Shown: positions 12,101 through 22,279 of the stretch, in pieces
Layout: each line of letters begins with the position of its first letter
Numbering within the stretch: position 1 is the first letter of the stretch
Source: Tenodera sinensis
Taxonomy: Eukaryota; Arthropoda; Insecta; Mantodea; Mantidae
Reading direction: 5' to 3'
Assembly (NCBI GenBank): GCA_030765045.1
Contig: CM060970.1
Span: forward strand, 52,910,076-52,974,075
DNA: 64,000 nt
Notes under the pieces: model-generated
The model's database searches: none
The model's input: the letters and a program-made list of their open reading frames with translations, nothing else
Told to the model about the DNA's origin: nothing
Position numbers and translations under genes: made by a program

Positions 12101-15100
12101 AGCTCTATCTGCGATACCGTCTCGTATCCGGTTACAGGGTGGCATCGCACTCTTATATAGGAACTACATGCATTGTTCATCATACTGACATAATGGTGCG
12201 AGATCAATAATATTAAGTATCCAGCCATATCAGTGAAGCCTTTATCAAGTTTATTTCCTGAATGGCAAGGGTTGAACGGATATTCGTTTTTACAATAAAC
12301 AGTAAATATAGTTTGCTTCTAATACAGGCACATGTGGTAAACATGTCGAATTTCACTTAAATTACTTGACTGTTAATGGATCTATCAGGTGGGATTTTAT
12401 GATACATTTTACTTCTTTGTGATTTATTTCATTGTAATGGAATTTTAAGGGGATTTAGGGGTGAGTTTAGGAAATTCTACAATTTGTATGCAAGCATTAC
12501 CAAATTTTAACCACGTTACTATAGTGGTTAGATATGCAGCTGTACAAAATTTGAAGTAAGTCAAACAGTTTTTTAATTAAAAGCTTTTAATTGATTAAAA
12601 AGATACTCTGGTTAAAAATGCTCCTTGCGTAGCAATTTTTATATGTTTGGCATGAAACTTGGTAATCTGATGCTTCATGCACATGAAAGTCATAACTGCT
12701 CTTGATTTTTATTTTACACCAGTACTTTAGTGTCTGAAATTTTTTTAATATGTCTATTTACAGATTTCACGTTTTTTTAACTTTCCATCGGTATTTGAAT
12801 GTGAATATGCTCAATATTACTTGACTGATATCAAAACCCAGAGCAATTTTGGAGCCTTATATGAATAAGAACACATCCTGAAATTTTCAAAAGAATCCCT
12901 TAAGAACTCTGTCGCAAGGAGTTTTTCAATGCGTGAAATTGCTGAGAAAAAAGAAACTGAGAAAAACAGCATTAAACTTTTAAAACGTTCTAACCCCATC
13001 AGAGGTGTGTTGCGGCATAGGTTTCACTTTCTGATATCTTACCCTCTCCTATACTGACAATTTCTGCAATTTATGGGCTCTCCTTGTGTGTGTTTGTTTC
13101 CTGGCACTGCATTTTCTACTCTGAATACATCTTCTAGCATTGCACTTCTGAAAAATGCATATTGTTCCAACTGAAATGTTTTCATTCCTAAGACTATTCA
13201 ACACTTGAATTGACTTCACACACCCCATATTAAACTCCATTACAGTTTTCAGTACTGCAAGTTCAAGTTTATTCCTAGACACACACCTATTTTGGACAAA
13301 TAGCTCCCACAACATTGTGAACAGATACATTCGAGTTCTGTGTCGTACCCTTGGCATAGCCTTCTAGCAGCTAATCAGAACCAAGTCGCTGATCCGGAAA
13401 TAGAATTTTAGTTACCACTTCTGGAGACAACTTGTGATTTTGTGGATGCAGATTAAGGATAAGTTACATGATTGAGTTTCTGATCCGTCGATATGCAGTC
13501 TCGGTGGGTGCGTATGCCTAACCACCAGCCATTTAATCACTATGCACAACTATTTAAAAATGGCCGCCAGGTCTTTAAAAAGGGCGCTGGCATCAAAATC
13601 ATTGCACTTTTTAATAGACAAAACATTGAACAATTTTTCAACATAAAAATCTAAAAATCAACTTTTTTTACCAAATGGGCCAAATCTCACCCCTAACTCC
13701 CCTTAAATAATAATAATTTATTAATTACACCGATGTTTTGAAATAAAATATAACTGAATCCTGATTGCAATATCGTTTGCCAGACATATCTAGGGCATTG
13801 GTGCAGAGGTTGGCTGCGAATGACGCTGCAACTATAGAGGTTACTTGCACTGCTATTCAAGGCTCTATCAGCGCTCTATTCCGTCCCGTGTTGGACTTAG
13901 AAATAACTCTTACTGGACATAAATGAAAGAAAACCTTACAGCCTTTCTGAGATATAAAGGAATGAATTCAGGCTAATTTCATGCACACAACAAACCTTTG
14001 CTTATATCATCCTCTTGCACTGAAAATATTTTCAATTCATTATTGCCCTCCTTGCCATTTTCCAGATGCCGCCCTTGGGAGTTGGTTACCTGCTGAACTC
14101 GGTCCTTAATGGTCCTCAAGGAATACTTGAGAAGCTGGAATTGACCACGAGAGTGCACCAGGAGACTCACAATGAGTGTATCAATGCCGATATTTATTGT
14201 AGGTCCTACGGCATTGGCATAGGTTTGAAAACTGAACGTCAGGATGTAATAACCCGATTTCTGAATGTCGAAAGGATACCATGCTCTGAAAACAAAAGTT
14301 ACATTATTTAAGATCTAAGCTCTATCCTGTTAAATTGACCAATTAAGCTATTGTCTGAACTAAGCTGACCTTTTATTTTCATATCTAAGCTAGTCACCTA
14401 ACCAACAGGGTATATATATCTCCTGCATATTCCCGATCAGCTGAAGGAATGAATCGGCTTTTCTGATTTTGCAGTCTTTGTGCCTAAAGTATTCCGCCAG
14501 ACGTACATCCGCTTCATCAAGGAACAGCATTAGGCAGGCTGAAGTGGTTGATGCCCTCGGTTACATATAAATATATTGTGTCTGCTATCCCGTTTCGTAA
14601 CGGATGAAGGGCGGCATCACACTCCCGCATAACATGCGAGTTCTTAATACACTTTCATCATATAGGTATTGTTTTAAATGAAAACATCCTATAACAGCCC
14701 AACTCATTTTAGAAAAAAATGTTTTAATAAATGTAGCTTATTTATTGTGTGTAATCATAATATACAAACAAATCACCACGGTTTCATTTAAAATTCTGTA
14801 ACTTGGCCCCGTAGGCTACATAAGGGAGCCCATTAAAATATTTTCCATATCACGTTTGGAAGACCACTTGCTCCTATTAGATTTGGAATTCTTAGCATTC
14901 GATTTATTCTGTTCGTTTAAGAGATATTCATCTGTATGGACCATCCTACATAGTAAATGACAAATAAGAGGCATATCTTGCTTTGAAGGTTCAGCCTGTG
15001 AAGTCCAATTCATTCGGAAGAAAATTGTATTATACATTAAGTGATAGACGAATAGTACACAACACGAGTAGATTTCTTTAAGACACTCTTTATTTCAAAT

Positions 15101-18100
15101 AACTCTTGTGGTATCTGCCATTTCCGTTATTAATGGTTCGAATTGTCAATATTTTGTCATTCTTTTAAATCCCTTCGATATTCAATAGCTTTTTGGGATT
15201 TCATGGAGAAAGTATTTTAACGTGCATATCATGCAGTTGAACATTAATATTTCACTCGATTAAAATGAATATATAAAAAGTAAGTATTCGTAAGATTATT
15301 TCATATACTCACTATAAGCAATAGATGGTAGAGAAATTCATCTGGATGTAACAGATTTTTTCTACTAATTTATCGTCTACTGCAAAATGGAATGAGAAAC
15401 ACTATATCACAAATTAATTAACACATCAAATTTGTATTTGATTGGAGAGGTAAATAAAACATAGGTTTGGGGAGGAAAAAGGAATTACTAATAACCTATA
15501 AAACAAACTTTGTACATTAATTGTAAAAAACATGCACCATGCAACAAAAATGACTTTATCACAACCTTTAGGCTATAATTATCAGAAATGAGTAACCGGC
15601 ACACTTTTCAAATCCAATTAGTTTCGTTCTCCTCCACTGTTATTAAAAAAGCTATGTTTGTTATCATTTTATAATGATCAAACAAAACTAATATGATTTT
15701 ATTTTTAGAATGATTCCCGTTTTTTCGTAGTTTTTAAGCTTTAATTATCACTAACTTCCTGATTGTGACTACATGCTCTCTAAATTGTTAGTTATATGAT
15801 TGTTTCAAATTGTTCTAGAGGTTTTCCTTTTATTTTTACATTACTAAAAAGAGATGTATTTTCAGAGCTCAATTACAGCTTTATTTGTCTTTTATACTAT
15901 GCACAGCAAGTATCTATCTGTCTGAGAGAAAATTCAGTACTTGGATAGCTGTCCTGTTTAAGAGTTGTCATAAAAACACAGCCTACTGATAGATCAGTAG
16001 AAAAAACCACTTTAAATATGAATAATAAAGAATAAAAATGTACAATGTAAAAACATTTGACAGATAAAGCGTAATAATGTAGAAAATTACTGTAAAATTT
16101 GGAAATAGGGCAGGTTATCAAAGCGTTGAAACAAATCAACAGTAAATTTAGTAATCACTCCACTAGCACCAAAAAGTAGACCAATCACTTCCTAATTTGA
16201 AATTTGGAATTTGTCTCTTAAATAAGGAATCCAAAGCTCGTAGTGTAGCATTTTTCCCTTACCAACCTCCTTAATTTGGTCTACTTTTTTTTTCCAAATC
16301 GGATTGTTGGGTTAAGAATTAATCCACTATTTTATCTGTCAATGACTTTTAGTCTACTATTTTGATGCAACTGGATATAGAGGAACAAACTATTTCTTCG
16401 TAAACCTCATATTTCTTTTTAGCTCTGAATGAATCAGCAATCACTGTCCGCACTGTGTGACGTCGGTTGTTTCTAAAAAGTTCGCCCTTCCTGCAGCAGC
16501 CAAGCACATTGTGCGAGGGTTTCGTCTCGTTGCACACACGGTAACGGTTTACTTGGCATCTACCTGGAGCACTGACACATTGCAGTTCATTTGTAGAAAG
16601 CCTAGAGTTGGATTTGGACCATTCAGAAAAGAGAACAACTTAATTCCGTTCTGTGGAAATTGTTTCCATTTCTTGTATTCTTCACCACGCAGTATTTTTT
16701 GAGCTTTTTCACATTCATATGCGTTTCATTTGAAAGGTCAGGGATTTTTAGGCTTTCAGTTATCTGTTTAGAAGCGTTTCTTGTACATTATGGTACACGA
16801 GGACTTTCATGAAAATCCTCCCATTCCTGACTATCCTTTATATGGAACATCTTTCGAACATTTTGATTAAATGACGATACTTTCATGACGAATGAAGTAT
16901 ATTTCTTGAATTTTTGGGGAATGTCCTCAGAAATCGTCTTCTTTCTGGATGACTTGTGCATAGCTGGTAACTAAAAATACACAAATCTTACTATAAAAAT
17001 GTCTTCTTATTCTTCAAAATGGCTTAGGCCATTTAGGCTGCTCCGGTCGTCCTACGCTCTTTGTCCTTATGGTGATAATTTGCTATTTTGGAAATTCTAT
17101 TTTCTTCCATTCTGTTCAAGTGCTATTTCCAATTAGTTCTAAATTATATTATTGTTTTAACTCTTCTGCTTTTAATTACTGTCGTATTTTACCGATTTGC
17201 TTTTTGTCTAGTCCTATATGTTTAGCTGTGGATCTATGGAATTTAATTTCTGCTGCTAGCGCGAGTATATTTCTTTAATGTTGTGCCATCATTATCCATG
17301 TTTAGAGTCGTATGTTAAAATAAGGACAGTCATTGTTTTATATGGCTTTATTATGCAATCATTAGTTGCTTTATTCTTTAAGGTTCTTTTTATTATACCT
17401 GCTATGTAGCTGAATTTATTTATTTTCTTTCTCAATATTTATTTCACATCACATAATTTCACATCAATGCTATTTCACATCCGAGGGTATTAAATTTAGA
17501 GACTTGTTTAATTACATTATTTTCTAAAACTATTTTAGACCGAAGTCTTTAAATGCCATTGCTTTAATTTTATTTGTAGATATTTTTAATTTATATGTTA
17601 TTATTTGATATAACTTGTATGGCATTCTTTAAAGTTCATTCCTGTATTTTATACTAATATTTAATCACCAGTTTTCACAGATATTCCCCTAAGTTAATCC
17701 CCCTGTTGTTTGTTGTTTCTATACCATCACGTTGTCTATATATAAATTAAAAATAGCGGTTGAGATTGGGCAACCTCTCTCAACTAGGAATCGCTTCATT
17801 CTTCTATCTCTTGGCCGTGGAAAACGAATAGAATTTCAAAGCCTTCATATAGCGAACTGTTTTAAAATATTTGATTATCGCTTAAAGCCTACTGTATTCC
17901 CATATTCTCCTTGTACCTAGAAAAACATTAGTAACACGAGTATTTATGTAAATGTTTATTTCGATTAGCATGAAGTAGATAGAAGAATAAGTGTAAGAAT
18001 TGTTTGAATAAGATCGTACAAGATGTGTGAGTACATCATGTTTGTAAAGTTATAATTGAGTTTTCGCACGTTGTACAGTCAAGTTTCGGACCACTTTTCA

Positions 18101-20427
18101 CAGAAGATGTACGATGTTTTCGATTAATTATGGCTACAGTACATTTCTCTCATAATGGAATGTTCTTGTTATGCTCATTTTAAATCTTAGAAAGGATAGA
18201 CAAATTTAGGAGGCGAGTCTTAGCTCCTCGACCAATGAAATCATTTGTAGTTATGGTGCGTCCCTCGGAAGGGAAGAATGACGTGAGAGGATACAAAGAC
18301 GAGGAAAGGGTCCCAAATGATTACAGATTTGAGCTACCCGGTGTTGACTCGTACTCCGGCCCCCCTCCCTCTGAAGGCTCATTGGTCCCTTGAGTGACTT
18401 GGTACTCGGAGACCTCCTCTGATCCGCAGGATGAATTTTCACAGAGAGCAAATTCTTACCATGCACACCAAAACTTTCGCCTACACTTAGAACCCTGAAA
18501 CAACCAAACGGAACAAAACGAGAAGTGGGGTAAAACGGAGGGACAGGAAATTTGAGAACCCTGTCCCGCCGAGGCTAACCCAATCCGAACGCTCTCCTGC
18601 GAGAGGGTTTCAGATCTTTGGCACGACGTAACGTCAGTGGTCGCACCAGAACTGCGGGTATGCTATATTTCAGACCTCGTACGTGACTTCAACTGGTGCC
18701 ACAGCCTGTCTATTTCGTTAGCCAAATAACAAACCATCCCCCTGTCCCCCGTAAGTAATGGGACGATTACCGACGACGCTGGGTTCAGTTTTTACCTGCC
18801 TATGATCCTTGCTCCCTGTCATTTTGCATTATTTATATTCGCATATGGTTTGATTTTGGGTAACTTGAAGCAAGTTGCTTAAAATTCCCATCCTATTAAT
18901 CAGTTTTATACCAACTAATTTTGGACTTGAAGATGTTTATTTTGAGGTTACTGAGAAACTTACCAAAGCGCGGATTTCCATGCACTGATAAACCTAAAAA
19001 TATCCATATATCTATGTACTGTCGCATCTCCCAATATGCCCAATGAAGTGCAAGCATGCACTATTAGAACTCCACACTGTACTGTAATTAATTTTATTAT
19101 TTTAAAACAACAAATTCTGCTCATTTAAACTGAAAATAATTACTTCATAAGAAGTGACGGGTGCATACTTAAAAGAAGAAATATGACTAAGGGTCAAATC
19201 GAATTCTAAGTATTTTGCAATTTCCCCACAAAGTATAAATCTTTCACTGTTTTCACGAGTTTTAGATCAAGATTTGAACTAAGTACTTTCTTAAGCTTTT
19301 TCCTAATTGCCAGACTCATTTCGCCACAACACGACTCTAAAGATAATTCAACATCAAAAAATTCCCAAAAAACATTATGGTCATTGTCTGGTAACATTCT
19401 AGAAAATGTTAATAGCTTACAGTCCATCTTTTCTCAGCAGACAAATGGCATGACAATCTCATATTTTAGGAGGTACATTCACAAATTGGGCACGATAATA
19501 TGACAATGTGACCATGAAATAAGGATTTATATACATTAAAATGGTTTAAATGTGTTATATTAAATAAAATAAAATCCAAAACATTGTTGCTTAGAATCCA
19601 TAACTCATTGAATACTTACAAAGCTTTAGCAGTGTAACTAAAGTATATAAAAACATATTTGCATGGAAACGTAGGCCTTAGTTATTACATACCCATTTAT
19701 AAGCCTCTTGGGCACGGTTTCGTTTAAGTGTCTGGACCCAAAAAGTCCTTCGTAGGAAGTCATTAAAGCTGTAACGGCAAAAAGAGATACTGTAATTATT
19801 CCAAAAACGTAGTAACTCCAAGATATGACTCTAGTGTATAAATTGGCATGATGCACTATATCTTCATGCTCCTTAGTCCAACGAAGATTTGTTGCGAAGG
19901 CTCCTCTCCTCAAGATGTTCATCATGTCCTTCACCTGGAATATACCCGAGGTAAATACTTGCTATTAGCACCTCTGAGCAAAATTAAGTGGTCTTTCATG
20001 CCCAATATAGAATGCAGCTGAGAACCATAAATAAAGGCTGCAGCTTAGAACAAATTACTTACAAATTTGTACGAAAATTGTGCTTATTCCCTAGGTTTTG
20101 GATCACTCTCGTGAAGTGTGAAAACAGAATTGTCCACTAGCTACTTACCTTCTCTTTACGTTGCAGAAAACAGAGTTGTTTCAACGTGGCTGGAAGGTAG
20201 GTGAGTGCAATTCGACCATTCGCTCCAAGGTTCTGTACATCACCCAGATTAATAAGTATTTCTACAGCCATTGTTGTAGAGTGAATCAACATCGTTACAA
20301 CAGCAGAGAGCATGAACAGATAGTAAAGACGTAGTTTCAGGCGCTGAAAGCGGGTATGTTCAAAATTATCCCATAATCCTCCCAATTTCAGCGTTTTAAG
20401 GTTCACTGACATATAGTCACGTTCCAT
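9001..20427 (-). CDS. Insect odorant receptor (7tm_6 family), 3'-incomplete, six exons seen
   Basis: Multi-exon gene. Joining 20149-20427, 19693-19934, 13996-14285, 10361-10469, 9951-10050 and 9001-9117 on the minus strand gives 379 codons without a stop, and every junction has GT/AG and matching phase (0, 2, 1, 2, 0). Predicted membrane segments lie at about residues 33-58, 66-86, 130-150, 186-215, 314-340 and 355-371. Family hallmarks are 'GLWD' near the N terminus, 'WYPFD' at 176-180, a QF-LLK-LR motif at 222-231 and 'YGNEL' at 372-376. Full-length receptors run to roughly 400-450 residues, so the seventh helix and C terminus are missing; the last exon(s) probably lie left of the window. 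In the family these proteins are heteromeric ligand-gated cation channels with Orco in sensory neuron dendrites. The ligand cannot be inferred. Introns range from about 0.2 to 5.4 kb and are filled with transposons. Confidence 0.88.
9822..9918 (+). repeat. SINE-A, 3' part only
   Basis: 'cctgtagtgggcagag', 'cagcggctgggcgg', 'ccttggcccttcgtgggctg' match the 3' end of the full SINE-A at 10779-11136. The tRNA-like head is absent. It lies in the intron between receptor exons 5 and 6, antisense to the gene. Confidence 0.75.
9951..10050 (-). CDS. Odorant receptor exon 5 (fifth membrane helix)
   Basis: Acceptor CAG at 10051-10053, donor GTAAGT at 9950-9945. The first base completes a Lys codon from exon 4; 33 codons follow (residues 308-340), reading 'FLDDIQDVFGPIFLIQ' and then a hydrophobic stretch ending 'LCIFTVSM'. 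The D-LFGP-like start followed by a long hydrophobic run is typical of this part of insect receptors. Confidence 0.9.
10361..10469 (-). CDS. Odorant receptor exon 4 (second cytoplasmic loop)
   Basis: Acceptor CAG at 10470-10472, donor GTACGT at 10360-10355. The phase is 1 in, 2 out. It encodes residues 272-306, including 'LKECIKHHQILL', the usual (L)-C-I-HH-ILL-F motif just before helix 5. The start of the exon is polar (S, D, E, Q) as expected for a loop. Confidence 0.88.
10779..11136 (+). repeat. SINE-A, full-length tRNA-derived SINE with target duplication
   Basis: The head has a pol III A box ('TAGCGCAGTTAGTAGCGCGC') and B box ('GGTTCGATCCC'). A body of about 270 bp follows, with a short T/A/G-rich tail ('ttggtttagtttagt'). 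Perfect 14-bp target duplications AGTTATTATTATAT flank it at 10765-10778 and 11137-11150. Other copies or parts are at 9822, 26395 (minus) and 54221. It sits in the receptor intron between exons 3 and 4, antisense. Confidence 0.88.
11137..11564. other. Intronic AT-rich sequence, nothing recognised
   Basis: Part of the 3.5 kb receptor intron. Only the SINE target duplication at 11137-11150 is identifiable. Confidence 0.5.
11565..11690 (-). repeat. Family K short repeat, copy 1
   Basis: Reverse complement contains 'gatgtcaac-caagcgca', 'tttcgtgaccttggcag' and later 'taagcaaaac', all in the same order as at 44548-44640. The two copies are in opposite orientations. Class unknown. Confidence 0.5.
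11691..12099. other. Intronic sequence, nothing recognised
   Basis: Overlapping minus-strand frames at 11736-11948 and 11818-12033 share no recognisable domain. Treated as chance openings inside the receptor intron. Confidence 0.4.
12100..12195 (+). repeat. Family I short repeat, copy 1
   Basis: 'accgtctcgtatccgg', 'gggtggcatcgcactc' and 'catcata' recur in order at 14575-14672 ('cccgtttcgtaacgg', 'gggcggcatcacactc', 'catcata'), same orientation, inside the gene's large introns. Confidence 0.5.
12445..13706 (-). mobile_element. TTAA-flanked DNA transposon, Kolobok-like, decayed
   Basis: TTAA at 12445-12448 and 13703-13706 brackets a 1254-bp element. Its ends are inverted repeats: GGGGATTTAGGGGTGAG on the left and the complement of GGGGAGTTAGGGGTGAG on the right (16/17). 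TTAA target duplications are typical of Kolobok and piggyBac. The minus frame at 13049-13357 reads 'NRCVSRNKLELAVLKTV', 'FNMGCVKSIQVLNSL' and a basic tail. This resembles the C-terminal FN-G...VL--LG region I recall for Kolobok-type transposases. The N-terminal catalytic region is missing, so it is a deletion derivative. It lies in the receptor intron between exons 3 and 4. Confidence 0.6.
13996..14285 (-). CDS. Odorant receptor exon 3 (fourth membrane helix and following loop)
   Basis: Acceptor CAG at 14286-14288, donor GTTTGT at 13995-13990. One base completes Gly174; 96 codons follow and one base carries over. It encodes 'AWYPFDIQKSGYYILTF' (175-191), a hydrophobic helix to about 217, then 'GQFQLLKYSLRTI' and a charged, glutamine/asparagine-rich cytoplasmic loop. 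W-PFD--S--Y and the Q-LLK-LR block are diagnostic of the family. The frame continues open past the donor to a TGA, so the splice site, not the frame, sets the end. Confidence 0.9.
14575..14672 (+). repeat. Family I short repeat, copy 2
   Basis: Partner of 12100-12195 in the same orientation, about 2.5 kb away. It lies in the 5.4 kb intron between receptor exons 2 and 3. Confidence 0.5.
14673..16084. other. Intronic AT-rich sequence, nothing recognised
   Basis: Minus frames at 14816-15037 and 15897-16139 have no recognisable domains. The latter overlaps the end of the LINE remnant that follows. Confidence 0.45.
16085..16965 (-). pseudogene. R2-like LINE remnant (zinc knuckle plus restriction-like endonuclease tail)
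   Basis: Minus-strand readings across frames give, in order: 'GEEYKKWKQFPQNGIKLFS' at about 16650-16600; 'NRYRVCNETKPSHNVLGCC' followed by 'RKGELFRNNRRHTVRTVIA' at about 16540-16440; 'RAKKKYEVYEEIVC'; then 'MLHYELWIPYLRDKF' and 'EVIGLLFGASGVITKF' at about 16240-16140. C--C-----HVLG-C followed by RRN-RHH-IR--IA--(L/F) and EVYEEI-C is the arrangement I recall between the reverse transcriptase and endonuclease of R2-like (restriction-like endonuclease) non-LTR elements. Stops and frameshifts throughout show it is dead. The left-most 57-codon frame starts at 16961. It lies inside a receptor intron, same strand as the gene. Confidence 0.6.
17010..17700 (-). pseudogene. RTE-type LINE remnant (reverse transcriptase thumb and C terminus)
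   Basis: Minus-strand reading from about 17430 gives 'NKFSYIAGIIKRTLKNKAT', then 'PYKTMTVLILTYDSK'. From 17260 it gives 'HIGLDKKQIGKIRQ', 'TEWKKIEFPK' and 'SVGRPEQPKWPKPF'. These match the usual RTE order: KI-KF---CG-I-R-LKNK, K-Y--M-VP-LLYGSE, the R-EDIR block, W--H--RM---R-PK and GRR--GRPR-RW. Several stops and frameshifts. Between receptor exons 2 and 3. Confidence 0.65.
17745..18060 (+). repeat. Family D element, right-hand part
   Basis: Contains 'tctatctcttggccgtgg', 'gattatcgcttaaagccta', 'ttccttgtacct'-like and 'tttcgattagcatgaagtag', in D order, and fades after 'gtgtgagtac'. Partial copy in a receptor intron. Confidence 0.6.
18061..19692. other. Intronic sequence with a GC-richer island at 18200-18800
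   Basis: 18200-18800 is visibly GC-richer than its surroundings but shows no recognisable coding, tRNA-like or terminal-repeat feature. The minus frames at 18251-18466 and 19206-19427 have no identifiable domain. The rest is AT-rich intron. Confidence 0.4.
19693..19934 (-). CDS. Odorant receptor exon 2 (third membrane helix)
   Basis: Acceptor TTCCAG ends at 19935, donor GTATGT is at 19692-19687. It begins with a GTG valine codon in phase 0 and ends with two bases of Gly174. 'VKDMMNILRRGAF' opens it, then 'ISWSYYVFGIITVSLFAVTA' forms helix 3, and 'NETVPKRLING' leads into exon 3. NET at 164-166 is a possible N-glycosylation site in the extracellular loop. An internal GTG should not be taken as a start. 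Confidence 0.9.
20149..20427 (-). CDS. Odorant receptor exon 1 of the coding region (start, helices 1-2)
   Basis: ATG at 20427-20425 opens 93 codons ending at donor GTAAGT (20148-20143). It reads 'MERDYMSVNLKTLKLGGLWD', the usual short cytoplasmic N terminus with GLW, then hydrophobic helices at about 33-58 and 66-86. The same frame stays open upstream to 20562, but a strong acceptor (long T tract and CAG at 20434-20432) lies four bases before the ATG. The start therefore probably sits near the beginning of an exon whose 5' UTR is spliced from further right. Confidence 0.85.
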
Positions 20428-21702
20428 CCCTCTGAAAAAAAGAGAATGTGAGAAATTATTAAGTTGGAGGTTATTTACTTCAAACGAATGTGAAAGACTC
20501 ATTCCCAAGGTAAATAAAAGGTTCAGATGAGCTTTGACACTGTATGGACTCAACACAAGCATGCTATACAGTAAACACCAAAACTGTAGATTTTCCTGTG
20601 ATAGGCGACAGAATTTGTGGAACTGGCATCAATGTTTTAGGGGCTTGCATAATCCAGTCTACCACAAGAAATTTTGTTCTTTGTCAACTCTTGACACAAA
20701 TGTATCTGCTTGCCCTTGCCATAATTTGAATAACCAGACTAAACTACACATAGCTCCTTAGTTTATTTTGTATGTTCTCTTTCGTGGTGCAATAATTAAA
20801 ATGCTTGTATCAGATAAGATGCTTTTTGTTCCTTACCGTTTTTGCAACTTGTTTTTCCCGGTCTAACTCAGTCTATACATGCACGATATATGCTCGTGTC
20901 TGCAGGAGCTGGCGACTATTACCTTATACAGTGACAAGACTTAATCCTTGTATACCATTGGACTTGGTATCTTCCTTACTCTGATTTATAATAATTAATA
21001 ACGCTCTTGAAATACAGATTCACTGGATAAATCACAGTTTACTTGATGTAGATTTGAGATACATTTATATTCATTTGTTTTTGCACTTTTTCTAAGCGTT
21101 GTTATTTCCCCGAAACACAAACGATCATCTTCCCAAATCTTCTATATTTTACATTTCCTTATGAGGGCTTTCACAAGAATACTGTTTTACGATATAGATT
21201 GAACAAATAATCTTGCTTTTATCTACACTTGAAAAAGAACAAGCGGCCGATTTCCATATCGTACGTTTTAGGTTTTCGCATTATCTAACAACACTAATTT
21301 TCACTGTCCCTTACCACGTCTGTGACAGCGTTGAAATAAATCACAAGAACAAACCATAACCGAATAGGCTGCCACCGTAGCTTCGTAGGTTCGATTCCTT
21401 GCTGTAAGTGTGGGAATTTTTCTTTAAATATGATCATTCTCCATTCTCCCTAGTGTCTGAAATATGAATGGGAATGTGAATATGTGATCCAAAGTAATAG
21501 AACCCCAGAGATCAAAACTATCGCTAAGCGAGTGAACACCATTGCTGTTGAGGAATTGTTCCAAGAGGTCAAAGGCCGCCGAGATGACCTTCGATGTTAA
21601 AGGGGACATATAACATTAAAAAAAAGAACGACATAAATTTAGGAGTAGTAAAAATGACTGCAATGAATTCTACTAAAAAAATAGATTGCTAGTCTTATAT
21701 AT
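20428..21702. other. Upstream region of the odorant receptor
   Basis: Would contain the 5' UTR exon and promoter if the acceptor at 20432-20434 is used. I cannot place either. A short tRNA-like B-box fragment ('ggttcgattcc') occurs near 21388-21398. The plus frames at 20534-20761 and the minus frame at 21424-21609 look like chance openings. Confidence 0.4.
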
Positions 21703-22200
21703 TGTCACCGCGCCCGCCGCATCTAATTGCCGACAGCAGCAGTGTCACCCATCGCATTATTGTCGGCACTACCGCAAAGGAGCCGAAGGAAAGAGACAGA
21801 GAATGGCCGCATTGTTGGGGCGCTTGCCGAAAGAGAGAAAAGGATAGAGGCTACTGGAATCTTCTACTTTGTACTCCAGCGCAATAAGTGAACGTTCCTG
21901 AAGCTTCCAGAATAGTGCCTGGGAGATATAAATAGCGGTAAAGTGTGAGAAGAGTCAGTCAGACGTATGTGAAGGTTGAGTAGTCGTGCCGACGGAGACG
22001 GACAGACGATGTGAAGAGTTGTGCCGACGGAGAAGGGACAGTTCTTTGTGTTACGAATTCGGAGTCGTGCTGTTGGAGAATCGGAAAAGACTTTCTTGCT
22101 GTTGCAACGAGTGTACAAGTTACTGTTTACGGAAATAAAAGTGTTTCTTTATCTAGACTACATCTGTCTACTTTACTACACACACCAACCAAAAGTCACA
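21703..22200 (+). repeat. 5' long terminal repeat
   Basis: 498 bp, TGTCACCG...AAGTCACA. It contains a TATA box (TATAAATA at 21927-21934) and a polyadenylation signal (AATAAA at 22134-22139), as expected for U3 and R. Confidence 0.93.
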
Positions 22201-22201
22201 C

Positions 22202-22219
22202 TGGTGTCAGAAGTGGGAT
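22202..22219 (+). promoter_or_regulatory. Primer binding site, complementary to tRNA-Leu 3' end
   Basis: TGGTGTCAGAAGTGGGAT, one base after the 5' LTR, is the complement of the 3' end (including CCA) of animal tRNA-Leu, whose acceptor reads ATCCCACTTCTGACA plus CCA. Confidence 0.88.
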
Positions 22220-22279
22220 CCGTCGAATTGCTTCTAGTTTCGTTACATCGTCGTTAGAAGTTGCAACGTTAGAACCAAG

